Shown here in pieces: positions 15,247-23,199 of a stretch of 47,400 nucleotides of DNA. Position 1 is the stretch's first letter; the number at the start of each line of letters is the position of its first letter. Under the pieces are notes generated by a model. That model ran no database searches, was not told the DNA's origin, and saw only the letters and a list, made by a program, of their open reading frames with translations. Position numbers and translations under genes: made by a program. The DNA is from a virus, in IMG/VR virus record IMGVR_UViG_3300027749_000177, positions 1 to 47,400 of that record. One strand, written 5' to 3'.

Positions 15247-17300
15247 AGACGCTTTATCTGGACTTGGAGACCTACTCCGAGACCCCCATCGCCCATGGCA
15301 CGCACGTGTACGCCGCAGACGCAGAGATACTGCTGGTGGCGTATGCGTGGGACGATGAGCCCGTGCAGGTCATAGACCTTACTCTGCCCGATACCCGGCC
15401 CGACGGGATAAGGGCCGTGCTCAGGGACCCCAAGGTCAAGGTGGTGATCCATAACAGCCACTTTGACCGCACGGTGATCCGGCATGCGTGGGGCGTAGAC
15501 ATTTCCCCAGCGCGCATCCACGACACCATGGTCCAAGCACTGAGTCACGGCCTACCGGCGTCCTTGGGCATGCTCTGCGAGGTGCTGGGCCTGCCCTCGG
15601 ACAAAACCAAGGACAAAGACGGCAAGCGCCTGATCCAGCTCTTTTGCAAGCCGCTGGGCAAGAACCGCATACTGCGCCGGGCTACCCGCGAGACGCATCC
15701 AGCCGAGTGGGAGCGCTTCAAGGCCTACGCGGCCTCGGACATCGAGGCCATGCGCGAAGTGATGCAGCGCATGCCCATGGTGAACATGACCCCGGCGGAA
15801 ACGGCGCTGTGGCAGCTTGACCAGACCATCAACGACCGCGGCGTGGCCATCGACATGGACTTGGTGGACGCGGCCATTATGGCCGTGGGCAAGGCGCAGC
15901 ACGAACTGAGCGAGCGCTCGGTGGAGCTGACCGACGGCCACGTTGCCAATACCACGCAAGGCGCAGCGCTGCGCTTACACATACTAGAGGCCTTTGGCAT
16001 CGACATGCCGGACCTCCAGATGGCCACCGTGGAGAAGACACTGGCCATGGACGTGCCCTCAGCGCTCAAGGAGCTGCTCTCGGTGCGCTTGCAGGCCAGC
16101 TCCACCAGCACGGCCAAGTACAAGGTGCTGCGCAAGGGCACGAGCGCGGATGGGCGCCTGCGCGGGCTATTGCAGTTCAATGGCGCGGCGCGCACTGGCC
16201 GCTGGGCCGGGCGGCTGTTCCAGCCTCAGAACCTGCCCCGGCCAACGCTCAAGCAAGAGCAGATCGACCTAGGCATCGAGGCGCTCAAGGCCGAGTGCGC
16301 CCACTTGATAACGGACAACACCATGGAGCTGATCAGCTCGGCTATCCGTAGCTGCATCGTGGCGCCCGATGCGCAGAAACTAGTTATTGCCGACTTGGCC
16401 AACATCGAGGGCCGGGTGCAGGCGTGGCTGGCCAACGAGGAGTGGAAGCTCAAAGCCTTCCGCGACTTTGACGAGGGCACTGGCCCTGACCTGTACAAGA
16501 TGGCCTACGGCAAGTCCTTCGGCGTGGCCCCTGACAAGGTCACCAAGGACCAGCGGCAGGTGGGAAAGGTCCAAGAGCTGGCGTTGGCCTACGAGGGCGG
16601 CGTGGGGGCCTTTGCGACCTTTGCCGGGGCCTACGGCATCAACCTCGAAGACCTTGCTATAAAGGTACTAGAGCTGGCCGACGAGGAGCTGGTGGCCAAG
16701 GCCGACAAGTTCTTGGAGTGGGCCATCAAGGACAAGCGCCCGCGCTACGGGCTGTCCGATGACGCCTTCGTGGCCTGTGACGTGCTAAAGCGCGCGTGGC
16801 GTATTGCCCATCCCAACATCTCAGGCTACTGGGGCAGGCTCAAGAACGTGGTGCTGCAAGCCCTGCACACCCGGGGCCAGACCTACACCACGCTGGGCCT
16901 GAAAATCAAGGCCGCAAAGAGCTGGCTGCTGATCACGCTGCCCTCGGGGCGCGCTCTGTGCTACCCCTCACCCAAGGTCGTGGAGGACGGCATCACCTAC
17001 ATGGGCATCGACCAATTCACGCGCAAGTGGGTGCGCGTACACACCCACGGTGGCAAGCTCTTTGAGAACCTGTGCCAAGCCATCGCCCGTGATGTGATGG
17101 CCGCAAACATGCCGTTGATCGAAGCGGCGGGTTACCAGATCGTGCTGACGGTGCATGACGAGATCATCGCCGAGGCGCCAGACAGCCCTGAGTACAACGT
17201 AGACCACATGGCCGCGCTGCTGGCCACACCGCCCTCGTGGGCACAAGACATGCCGCTGGCAGCAGCGGGCTTTGAGACACACCGATACAGGAAAGAATGA
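15243..17300 (+). CDS. DNA polymerase, family A, with 3'-5' exonuclease (685 aa)
   Basis: The replicative polymerase. The proofreading domain shows LDLET (D7, E9), HNSHFDRT (N71, D75) and YAASDIEAM (D166). In the polymerase part, ARTGRWAG (316-323) precedes motif A IADLANIEGR (catalytic D384), a helix QVGKVQELALAYEGG takes the motif B position (about 439-453), and motif C is VHDE with H638 and D639. It would copy DNA primed by the primase-helicase at 7.7 kb. The start is GTG 15243, overlapping the previous stop, and the end overlaps the VRR-NUC start by four bases. All catalytic residues that I can check are present. Confidence 0.92.
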   Translation: MKTLYLDLETYSETPIAHGTHVYAADAEILLVAYAWDDEPVQVIDLTLPDTRPDGIRAVLRDPKVKVVIHNSHFDRTVIRHAWGVDISPARIHDTMVQALSHGLPASLGMLCEVLGLPSDKTKDKDGKRLIQLFCKPLGKNRILRRATRETHPAEWERFKAYAASDIEAMREVMQRMPMVNMTPAETALWQLDQTINDRGVAIDMDLVDAAIMAVGKAQHELSERSVELTDGHVANTTQGAALRLHILEAFGIDMPDLQMATVEKTLAMDVPSALKELLSVRLQASSTSTAKYKVLRKGTSADGRLRGLLQFNGAARTGRWAGRLFQPQNLPRPTLKQEQIDLGIEALKAECAHLITDNTMELISSAIRSCIVAPDAQKLVIADLANIEGRVQAWLANEEWKLKAFRDFDEGTGPDLYKMAYGKSFGVAPDKVTKDQRQVGKVQELALAYEGGVGAFATFAGAYGINLEDLAIKVLELADEELVAKADKFLEWAIKDKRPRYGLSDDAFVACDVLKRAWRIAHPNISGYWGRLKNVVLQALHTRGQTYTTLGLKIKAAKSWLLITLPSGRALCYPSPKVVEDGITYMGIDQFTRKWVRVHTHGGKLFENLCQAIARDVMAANMPLIEAAGYQIVLTVHDEIIAEAPDSPEYNVDHMAALLATPPSWAQDMPLAAAGFETHRYRKE

Positions 17301-17566
17301 TGCGCGAATCTGACATTGAAAAGTACCTCGTCAAACGGGTAAAAGAGCTGGGCGGCGAGATACGCAAGGCCAAGTGGATTGGCCACGTAGGCGCACCGGA
17401 CCGCCGGGTCATGCTGCCGGGGCGCCAGCCCGTTTGGATTGAGCTGAAGGCGCCCGGCGTCAAGCCCCGCTCCACGCAGATACGCGAGCACAACCGCATG
17501 CGCAGGCTGGGCGAGTTTGTTGAGGTCATCGACAGCATGGAGGGCGTGGACGCGCTACTAACATGA
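17297..17566 (+). CDS. VRR-NUC nuclease (89 aa)
   Basis: A stand-alone VRR-NUC domain of the PD-(D/E)XK superfamily: after an N-terminal helix (RESDIEKYLVKRVKELGG) come GAPDRRV (D35), WIELKAPG (E49, K51) and Q61. Phage VRR-NUC enzymes cleave branched or flapped DNA and usually sit with an SNF2-type helicase, as here. Two ATGs are adjacent (17297, 17300); either could be used. It overlaps both neighbours by four bases. Confidence 0.85.
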   Translation: MMRESDIEKYLVKRVKELGGEIRKAKWIGHVGAPDRRVMLPGRQPVWIELKAPGVKPRSTQIREHNRMRRLGEFVEVIDSMEGVDALLT

Positions 17567-18945
17567 GACAAGTATTCATCCCCCGCCCTTATCAGGGCAT
17601 GATCATCGAGCACATACTGGACAGCAAGCGCTGCGCGGTGTGGGCCGGTATGGGCACGGGCAAGACCGTGGCCACGCTCACGGCCATTGAGGCGCTCTTG
17701 ATGGTGGAGGACGACCCGGTGCTGGTCGTGGCGCCCCTGCGCGTGGCCACCGGCACGTGGCCCGACGAGGTGCTCAAGTGGGAGCACCTGCGCGGCATGA
17801 ACGTCGTGACCATCACGGGCACGGAGAAGGAGCGCGTAGAGGCCGTGCGCAGCCCGGCGCAGGTCTACACCACCAACTACGAGCAACTGGTCTGGCTGGT
17901 GGCCTACTGGGGCGACAAGTGGCCCTACCGCACCGTGGTGCTGGACGAGTCCACGCGGGTCAAGTCGTTCAGGCTACGCCAAGGCGGCAAGCGCGCGCAG
18001 GCGCTGGGCTCCATCGCGCACACCCGCATCGACCGGATCATTGAGCTGACCGGCACACCGGCCAGCAACGGCCTCAAAGACCTGTGGGGGCAGGCGTGGT
18101 TCCTTGACGCAGGCAACCGCCTCGGGCGCACCTTCACGGCCTTTAGCCAGCGCTGGTTTCAGACGGCCCGCGACGGCTTTGGCTTGGAGCCCATGCGCCA
18201 CGCCCAGAAAGAGATACAGGACAAGCTGCGCGACGTGTGCCTGACCATCGAGGCCAAGGACTGGTTTGACCTGAAGAAGCCCATCATCAACGACATCATG
18301 GTGACGCTGCCGCCCAAGGCGCGCAAGCACTATAAAGAGATGGAAAAGGAGATGTTCACGTCGCTGGACTCCGGGCACGAGGTTGAGGCGTTCAACGCCG
18401 CAGCAAAGACCCAGAAGTGCCTCCAGATCGCCAACGGGGCCATGTACGTGGGTGAGGGCGCCGCTGAGTGGCGCGAGCTGCACAAGGCCAAGATAGAGGC
18501 CCTAGACTCGATTGTTGAGGAAGCCGCGGGCATGCCGGTGCTGGTGGCCTACAACTTCAGGAGCGACCTTGCACGGCTGCTAAAGGCCTTCCCGCAGGGG
18601 CGGCACTTGGACAAGAACCCGCAGACCATACGCGACTGGAACGAGGGCAAAATACCGTTAATGTTTGCCCACCCGGCAAGCGCCGGGCACGGCCTTAACT
18701 TGCAGGACGGCGGCAACATACTGGTGTTCTTCGCGGTTGATTTCAATTTGGAAAACCACCTTCAAATTATTGAGCGGATTGGGCCTGTTAGGCAGTTGCA
18801 AGCAGGGTACGACAGGCCGGTATTTATTCACCGAATACTGGCTAAAGGAACAGTGGACGAACTGGTGCTAGAACGTTTAGAAACCAAACGTGAAGTACAA
18901 GACATCTTGCTAGACGCCATGAAACGCTATAAAAAGCTAAAATAA
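17563..18945 (+). CDS. SNF2/superfamily 2 DNA helicase (460 aa)
   Basis: A DEAD/SNF2-like ATPase with Walker A AGMGTGKT (28-35), motif Ia region VLVVAPLRVA, a DEST box (128-131) in place of DEAH, motif III LTGTPASN (162-169), a C-terminal helicase domain with HPASAGHGLNLQDG, and QIIERIGPVRQ as motif VI. It probably remodels branched or protein-bound DNA with the neighbouring VRR-NUC enzyme. The last ~75 codons (18721-18945) fall to about 44% GC, against about 63% just upstream, and the low GC continues into the HNH gene; this may be a co-conversion or recombination boundary. Confidence 0.88.
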   Translation: MRQVFIPRPYQGMIIEHILDSKRCAVWAGMGTGKTVATLTAIEALLMVEDDPVLVVAPLRVATGTWPDEVLKWEHLRGMNVVTITGTEKERVEAVRSPAQVYTTNYEQLVWLVAYWGDKWPYRTVVLDESTRVKSFRLRQGGKRAQALGSIAHTRIDRIIELTGTPASNGLKDLWGQAWFLDAGNRLGRTFTAFSQRWFQTARDGFGLEPMRHAQKEIQDKLRDVCLTIEAKDWFDLKKPIINDIMVTLPPKARKHYKEMEKEMFTSLDSGHEVEAFNAAAKTQKCLQIANGAMYVGEGAAEWRELHKAKIEALDSIVEEAAGMPVLVAYNFRSDLARLLKAFPQGRHLDKNPQTIRDWNEGKIPLMFAHPASAGHGLNLQDGGNILVFFAVDFNLENHLQIIERIGPVRQLQAGYDRPVFIHRILAKGTVDELVLERLETKREVQDILLDAMKRYKKLK

Positions 18946-18946
18946 C

Positions 18947-18981
18947 GAAACCCCAAGGGCCTGCAAGCCGCGTGGGGTTTC
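18947..18981 (+). terminator. Hairpin at the end of the replication operon
   Basis: GAAACCCCA (18947-18955) pairs perfectly with TGGGGTTTC (18973-18981), a 9-bp stem with a 17-base loop, directly after the helicase stop. The T-tract that follows is short (TTTCTCATC), so it is a weak or factor-assisted terminator, or an mRNA-stabilising hairpin. Confidence 0.5.
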
Positions 18982-19005
18982 TCATCAACACGAAAGACAC
19001 TTCGC

Positions 19006-19500
19006 ATGACTACAAACATTTTAACTCAAGCTCGCCTGCGCGAGTTGCTGCACTACGACCCAGAAACTGGCATTTTTAGGTGGCGTGTTTACCGGGGGCA
19101 TTTGGCTCGTGCAAACGACATGGCGGGAACTTTTGATTCGCACGGACATCGACAAATATGTGTAGAACGGAAACTTTACGGGGCGCACAGACTAGCATGG
19201 TTTTACGTTTACGGTTGTTGGCCAAGCAAAGATATAGACCACATGAATCGGGTCAAAGATGACAATCGCATATCCAACTTACGAGATGTTCCAACCGCAC
19301 TTAATTGCCAAAATGCGGTAGCCGCTCGCTCAAACAGTAAAAGTAAATTGTTGGGCGTCCACCGCACCAAATACAGTTTTATTGCGCAGATAGCTGTGGG
19401 CGGTAAAAAGACTCACATAGGATCATTCAAGACAGCGCAAGAAGCTCACAAAGCGTATCTTGCGGCTAAGATAGAACTTCACCCCGGAAACTTGGAATAA
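19006..19500 (+). CDS. HNH homing endonuclease with AP2 domain (164 aa)
   Basis: A free-standing homing endonuclease. The HNH part includes HRLAW (H61), DIDHMN (D78, H79), and DDNRISNLRDV with NCQNA; the C-terminal part (LGVHRTKYSFIAQIAVGGKK, then THIGSFKTAQEAH) is an AP2-type DNA-binding domain. Such enzymes cut a phage allele lacking the gene and spread by repair. GC (about 49%) is below the surrounding replication genes. The insertion lies directly after the helicase terminator. Confidence 0.88.
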   Translation: MTTNILTQARLRELLHYDPETGIFRWRVYRGHLARANDMAGTFDSHGHRQICVERKLYGAHRLAWFYVYGCWPSKDIDHMNRVKDDNRISNLRDVPTALNCQNAVAARSNSKSKLLGVHRTKYSFIAQIAVGGKKTHIGSFKTAQEAHKAYLAAKIELHPGNLE

Positions 19501-19505
19501 AACAA

Positions 19506-19691
19506 ATGGCTGATTTCGCCGCATGGAAAAGAGAAAACCTAGCGCGCCTAGCCCACGACCTGACCGATGAGAACCAACGGCTCAGGGAGGACAACAAGAT
19601 GCTGTTGGACCAGTGGCGCAAAGCGGTCACCGAAAGATGTCAGGACGAAGCTCCTGCCGGGTCACCAGACCCCCAGTGGCCTTCTCAATAG
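19506..19691 (+). CDS. Small coiled-coil protein (61 aa)
   Basis: ATG 19506, five bases after the HNH stop, has only a weak GGAA site. The product (MADFAAWKRENLARLAHDLT, then ENQRLREDNKMLLDQWRKAV) is a coiled coil with a Pro-rich tail. Its last 65 bases overlap, on the opposite strand, the 3' end of the mini-repressor gene. Plausible real gene, but less certain than its neighbours. Confidence 0.5.
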   Translation: MADFAAWKRENLARLAHDLTDENQRLREDNKMLLDQWRKAVTERCQDEAPAGSPDPQWPSQ

Positions 19692-19827
19692 CGAGCGCCA
19701 GCACCGGGGATGCCTGCCGCCTGCCCGCGACAAGCAGCGCCATCCACGTGGGCGTGATCTTGAGGTATTCGGCCATCTCGCTCTTGGCGCCGCGCACGTC
19801 GGTCTTAAAGTATTCGGCTAGGGTCAT
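19627..19827 (-). CDS. YdaS/Cro-like mini-repressor, probably leaderless (66 aa)
   Basis: MTLAEYFKTDVRGAKSEMAE, then YLKITPTWMALLVAGRRQAS, shows the helix-turn-helix of YdaS/Cro-like proteins, followed by an AIEKATGGLVTRQEL dimer-type helix. The start is set at ATG 19827: a TATAAT box ends only seven bases upstream, so the transcript would begin at or next to the ATG (leaderless). A TTG at 19845 would extend it through the promoter and is unlikely. The upstream AAAGTTACA motif suggests self-regulation. It is a second protein of this type beside the one at 9.8 kb, with little sequence similarity. Confidence 0.7.
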   Translation of the reverse strand: MTLAEYFKTDVRGAKSEMAEYLKITPTWMALLVAGRRQASPVLALAIEKATGGLVTRQELRPDIFR

Positions 19828-19834
19828 GGCTTGT

Positions 19835-19862
19835 ATTATACTCAAACCTAAAGTTACACTAA
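19835..19862 (-). promoter_or_regulatory. Promoter of the mini-repressor with overlapping operator motif
   Basis: On the leftward strand TATAAT (19835-19840) is a perfect -10 box; a weak -35 (TTAGTG, 19857-19862) lies 16 bases upstream. The motif TAAAGTTACA (19849-19858) covers the spacer and the -35 edge and recurs at 5244-5253 and, in shorter form, at 12771. Divergent transcription towards the gene at 19875 may start in the same interval. Confidence 0.6.
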
Positions 19863-19874
19863 CCGGAGAACCCT

Positions 19875-20117
19875 ATGATGACCGAAGACGACCTGAAACG
19901 TATCCTCATGGACTGCAAGAGCCAAGACCCCAGCCAGCCCATCGACCCCAAGGGCCTGTACACCGACAACCTCGACATCGTGGAGTTCGGGCAGAAGGTT
20001 GAGGAGAAGCTGGCCCTGAAGTACGCCCGCATTGAGCGCGCCGAGTGCATCAAGTTCGTGAAGTCGCTCAACGCCGAGGTGGCGCGGGCACTGAGCGAGA
20101 AGCGCGGGGCTATGTAA
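19875..20117 (+). CDS. Small hypothetical protein (80 aa)
   Basis: ATG 19875 follows GGAGAACCCT. The product is helical and acidic (MMTEDDLKRILMDCKSQDPS, LYTDNLDIVEFGQKVEEKLA, RAECIKFVKSLNAEVARALS). It faces away from the mini-repressor gene and ends just before the convergence terminator. No family recognised. Confidence 0.68.
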   Translation: MMTEDDLKRILMDCKSQDPSQPIDPKGLYTDNLDIVEFGQKVEEKLALKYARIERAECIKFVKSLNAEVARALSEKRGAM

Positions 20118-20123
20118 AAAAGA

Positions 20124-20143
20124 AGCCCCCAGTTACGGGGGCT
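20124..20143 (-). terminator. Intrinsic terminator where the two transcription directions meet
   Basis: AGCCCCC and GGGGGCT form a 7-bp GC-rich stem around AGTTAC. Read leftward the stem is followed by TTCTTTTTT, a proper T-tract, so it ends the long late leftward transcript; read rightward there is no T-tract but the hairpin may still help. Confidence 0.75.
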
Positions 20144-20172
20144 AAGGGTCAGAATTGACCTAGGAGACAATC

Positions 20173-20235
20173 ATGCTTGGATGGATTTTGTTAGTATTGT
20201 TTTTATCCGCTGCCATGGCTTGTGGCCGAAAATAA
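20173..20235 (+). CDS. Candidate 20-residue membrane micropeptide
   Basis: ATG 20173 follows TAGGAGACAATC, a strong ribosome binding site, and encodes MLGWILLVLFLSAAMACGRK, one hydrophobic segment ending in Cys-Gly-Arg-Lys. The stop is one base before the end of the convergent late gene, so the frame fits its gap exactly. The AMAC end loosely resembles a lipoprotein cleavage site. A short toxic or lysis-related peptide is possible; real translation is unproven. Confidence 0.4.
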   Translation: MLGWILLVLFLSAAMACGRK

Positions 20236-20236
20236 T

Positions 20237-21529
20237 TTATTGGTTAATCAAGCCGCGTCCCGCGCCAATTTGTCTTGCGTATCGCCCTTTTTGGCTGGCG
20301 GGTGACTGTAACCCCATTTTTATTACATCGGGATCGTTGTACATGCCCAACGCCGCCCACTGCCTTACTTGTTCTGGATTTTCCCTAGCGTAATCCAGTG
20401 AAAGAGGCGGGGCCATAGTGGCAAACCCAACAAGAGGGTTAGCTACGCCCATAGCGGTTTTTGCTACCGCGCTTGGCATACGAAGCTGCCCGGTCATAAC
20501 ACGTTTTGCGTAATCAGATTGTGTTTCGGCGGGTTGTGCCGGTTCTGTTGCTTCGCCGTAGCCTTTGGCCACATCTGCTGCGCCTGCGCCAAACATAGCA
20601 AGAGGGCTCACGTACTTACGCACACCTTGCCGCAACATTTCAGGCATAAAATTGCTTGCTAAATCCGCTGCACTGCCTAACCCGCTTGTAACATGGCCCA
20701 ACGCTTCTGCCGTATTGGTGCCCCATGTGTCCATGGCTTCTTGAGCTTGGTTGGCTAAATTCATGCCGTGCAAAGCTCCGTAAGCCGATGAGCCAAACAA
20801 ATTGCCTACATTTTTTGCGCCGCTACTAACAGCTTTTCCAAAAGAGGGTTCTTCAGCAAGCGCAGCACTTCTTGCTGCTTCATTAGCAGCTTCAGCATTT
20901 TGCATGCGAAACAATAATCGGTCAATTAAGCTATCGGGCTCGCCCGGCAACTTTGGCCCATAGAGCTTATCCAGTTTTCCCGATACAGGGCCTTTATTTT
21001 TTAAGCGTTGGTATTTAGAACTAACCTCTTGTACCGAACCTTTTCCTACACCATATCCTGTTGGCTTACTCCATTTTTCACCAGAGGTAAGGTCTTCCCC
21101 CGAAGTGCTTAAACCTTTAAGACGATCCGTTAACCCCGGTATGCGGCTAAAAGCGTTTGCGAGGATGTCGGCACCTTTATTTTCTACAAAAGACCCGATA
21201 CCCCTTGCTATAGGCCCCGCCGCGCCCACAACGGTTCCAATTTCTCCACCGGACCAAATATTGGCTTCGCGCTTTGCTTTTTGTATGAGCTTGGTGAAAT
21301 CCTCTGGGGGTTTACCTTGTTGCAAATACTTTAATCCTTCATCCCCATCTGTTTGATCTGAAGACGCGGGTTGCGCTGTTTGCGCATCAGCAACAGGGGC
21401 CGCAACAGGGGCCGCAATAGGGGCCGCAATAGGGGCCGCAATAGGGGCAGCTTGCTTTGTTTGCAAAGCGGGCGCAGACTTTTCTTTCTTCTTAACAGAA
21501 GGGCTTAGATAGTTAAAGTCATCATCCAT
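20237..21529 (-). CDS. Probable virion/ejection protein, last late gene (430 aa)
   Basis: After a basic start comes a low-complexity tract of A-P-I/V-A units (residues about 27-46, coded by the 12-base repeat at 21391-21450), then an Ala/Gly-rich helical body (GEIGTVVGAAGPIARGIGSF; DLASNFMPEMLRQGVRKYVS; SAVAKTAMGVANPLVGFATM) with several moderately hydrophobic helices. This resembles DNA-ejection proteins stored in podovirus heads, but no named family is recognised. Its ATG overlaps the stop of the upstream gene by one base (TAATG). GC is clearly lower than in the replication genes. Confidence 0.65.
   Translation of the reverse strand: MDDDFNYLSPSVKKKEKSAPALQTKQAAPIAAPIAAPIAAPVAAPVADAQTAQPASSDQTDGDEGLKYLQQGKPPEDFTKLIQKAKREANIWSGGEIGTVVGAAGPIARGIGSFVENKGADILANAFSRIPGLTDRLKGLSTSGEDLTSGEKWSKPTGYGVGKGSVQEVSSKYQRLKNKGPVSGKLDKLYGPKLPGEPDSLIDRLLFRMQNAEAANEAARSAALAEEPSFGKAVSSGAKNVGNLFGSSAYGALHGMNLANQAQEAMDTWGTNTAEALGHVTSGLGSAADLASNFMPEMLRQGVRKYVSPLAMFGAGAADVAKGYGEATEPAQPAETQSDYAKRVMTGQLRMPSAVAKTAMGVANPLVGFATMAPPLSLDYARENPEQVRQWAALGMYNDPDVIKMGLQSPASQKGRYARQIGAGRGLINQ
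21391..21450. repeat. Five tandem 12-base units (Ala-Pro-Ile/Val-Ala repeats)
   Basis: Five consecutive 12-base units (caacaggggccg and variants) lie in frame in the ejection-protein candidate, giving (A-P-I/V-A)n. Slippage at this site could change the linker length between isolates. Confidence 0.8.
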
Positions 21530-23199
21530 TACTGTGCCCCCTTGGTTTTCAAAGACTCGTAGTTAAAACCGGGTTTATACGCATCAGGCACAGTCAATGC
21601 CGTGGGAAGTTCTAACCTTTCTGCAAATTGCGGAAGAGCCCTGTGTAACGCAGACCAGTGCCTGTTGTATTCCGCAACCCTATCGGAATTAAGCATACTT
21701 GATATGGGGTGGCCCGCCGCCGCATAGGGTTCAAGGATATAGGGCAATGAACTTAGCCGCTGTATTTTATGTAACTCTTCAGCAGCTTTAAGAATTGCTG
21801 CCTTCGGTTGCATTTCAGGACTTATCGCAGAAAATTGTTCTAAAGCTAACTGCTTATTTGTCTGCGCCTTTTGCATTTGATTGGCGTACTGTTGCTCCGA
21901 TGCCAGATTTTGAATGTATTTTTGTACATCAGAAACCAAGGTTTTGGAATCTGTTGGTAATAAATTGTTTGTGCCAGCAACCATTTTTGATATAAAAGCA
22001 GGCATTGACTCGCTAGTTAAAGCGCTCCGCACAATGCTTGCAACAGAAGATGGGTCGCTCCTAGCAAGCCAAGTTTGCACAGTAGGTTTGTGCAATTGAT
22101 CCACTATGTTTATTAAATTTTCCCGACGATTAACCGTGCTTGTATCGTTTGCTAAAGCCGCAATGTTGTTTACGTATTCCGTAGAGCCCTTTGTGTTTTC
22201 TTTTAAGTAAGAATTTTTGGCTTCAATGTCTAAATCAGCGGGGACCGCTGGTTTAGGCACCGGGTACTCTTTATGCGACCAAGCCGGTGGGTACTGCCTA
22301 TAGTAGTCTTGCAATGCTGCTTTGGTGGCCGGGTCTTTTTTAGCAGCTTCTTCAAAATCTTTAAGACCTGCATCTGTTAATTTTTCACCATAAAAAGTAA
22401 TAGGTTTAGTAGCGTCCACAGGTGGGTTTACCGCAGTGCCCGCTCCAGCAGTGCCCGCTCCAACAGTGCCCGCTCCAGCAGTGCCCGCTCCAGCAGCAGC
22501 AGTATCCCCGCCAACAGCGCTTGTAGTGCCTTGGCCTTTAGTAACAGGGTTTTCTGACGGTAAACGCACTTCAGAAGGCGCTTTTGGGCCATACATTTCT
22601 TTTGCGGCTTGTAAAGCGGCGTTTAATTCATCTATGGTTTTGTAACCATGATTCATGTTTTTTAGTTCAATTTCTTTTAGGGCTTGGCCGTATTGGCTTG
22701 ACCGTGAACTTATTTCGGAAGACTCTAATTGGCGGTTTTGAGTCATTGTGGCAAGTTCTGCCGCCGCAGCTTTTGCTTGAGGAGAATCTGGCGCAGTATT
22801 TGTTAATTTAGCCACATACCCCGGCGTTACTGGCTCGCCCTTGGCAAGCCTATTAGATTCCATCGCTACAGCTTTTTGATTTTGCTCAAATTGGTTTCGC
22901 ATGATGGCGTTTTGCGCCCGCATTTGAGCTACCGGCAATTCATTAGCGCGCTGCTTCTCTAGGTTCTCGCCAAGGGCTTGAGATGCACTGCCCAAAGACG
23001 CAAAAAAGCCGCCCAGTTGGGGTTTGGCAAAGCCTGCGGCTACGTTAAACCAGTTGGGGTTGGCATAACGCTGTTGGAGCGCGGCTAACCCCGCTTCGTT
23101 AGCATCAAGTAATTCTTGTTGCGCAGACTTGGGCGTGTCATACAGGTTTGCCTTGGTAATGTCAACAATAGGTAATCCGCCAGTTTGTTCGTTAGCCAT
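21529..23199 (-). CDS. Probable virion/ejection protein (556 aa)
   Basis: A mostly helical protein with Gln/Asn/Ala-rich stretches. The N-terminus reads MANEQTGGLPIVDITKANLY, then a helix with QELLDANEAGLAALQQRYAN and a Gly-Phe-rich part (GFAKPQLGGFFASLGSASQA) typical of phage internal virion proteins. The middle has a G-A-G-T linker (coded by 15-base repeats at 22434-22493), followed by a Pro-rich part and long helices to the end (AQMQKAQ-like segments). With its three large neighbours it forms a four-gene block where ejection proteins are expected. Low GC (about 45%). No specific family recognised. Confidence 0.65.
   Translation of the reverse strand: MANEQTGGLPIVDITKANLYDTPKSAQQELLDANEAGLAALQQRYANPNWFNVAAGFAKPQLGGFFASLGSASQALGENLEKQRANELPVAQMRAQNAIMRNQFEQNQKAVAMESNRLAKGEPVTPGYVAKLTNTAPDSPQAKAAAAELATMTQNRQLESSEISSRSSQYGQALKEIELKNMNHGYKTIDELNAALQAAKEMYGPKAPSEVRLPSENPVTKGQGTTSAVGGDTAAAGAGTAGAGTVGAGTAGAGTAVNPPVDATKPITFYGEKLTDAGLKDFEEAAKKDPATKAALQDYYRQYPPAWSHKEYPVPKPAVPADLDIEAKNSYLKENTKGSTEYVNNIAALANDTSTVNRRENLINIVDQLHKPTVQTWLARSDPSSVASIVRSALTSESMPAFISKMVAGTNNLLPTDSKTLVSDVQKYIQNLASEQQYANQMQKAQTNKQLALEQFSAISPEMQPKAAILKAAEELHKIQRLSSLPYILEPYAAAGHPISSMLNSDRVAEYNRHWSALHRALPQFAERLELPTALTVPDAYKPGFNYESLKTKGAQ
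22434..22493. repeat. Four tandem 15-base units (Gly-Ala-Gly-Thr linker)
   Basis: Four copies of cagtgcccgctccag (one with a single change) lie in frame within the 556-residue virion protein, coding an A-G-A-G-T type linker. It is a likely flexible hinge and a slippage hotspot. Confidence 0.8.

Noticed and set aside
19006-19500. Integrase or transposase
   Set aside because: The gene has HNH and AP2 motifs of homing endonucleases, and no attachment site or terminal inverted repeats are seen around it.
20237-23199. Tape-measure protein of a long-tailed phage
   Set aside because: The long helical proteins here are Ala/Gly/Gln-rich, but none has tape-measure length or its membrane and repeat pattern, and no tail-tube or assembly-chaperone genes exist nearby.
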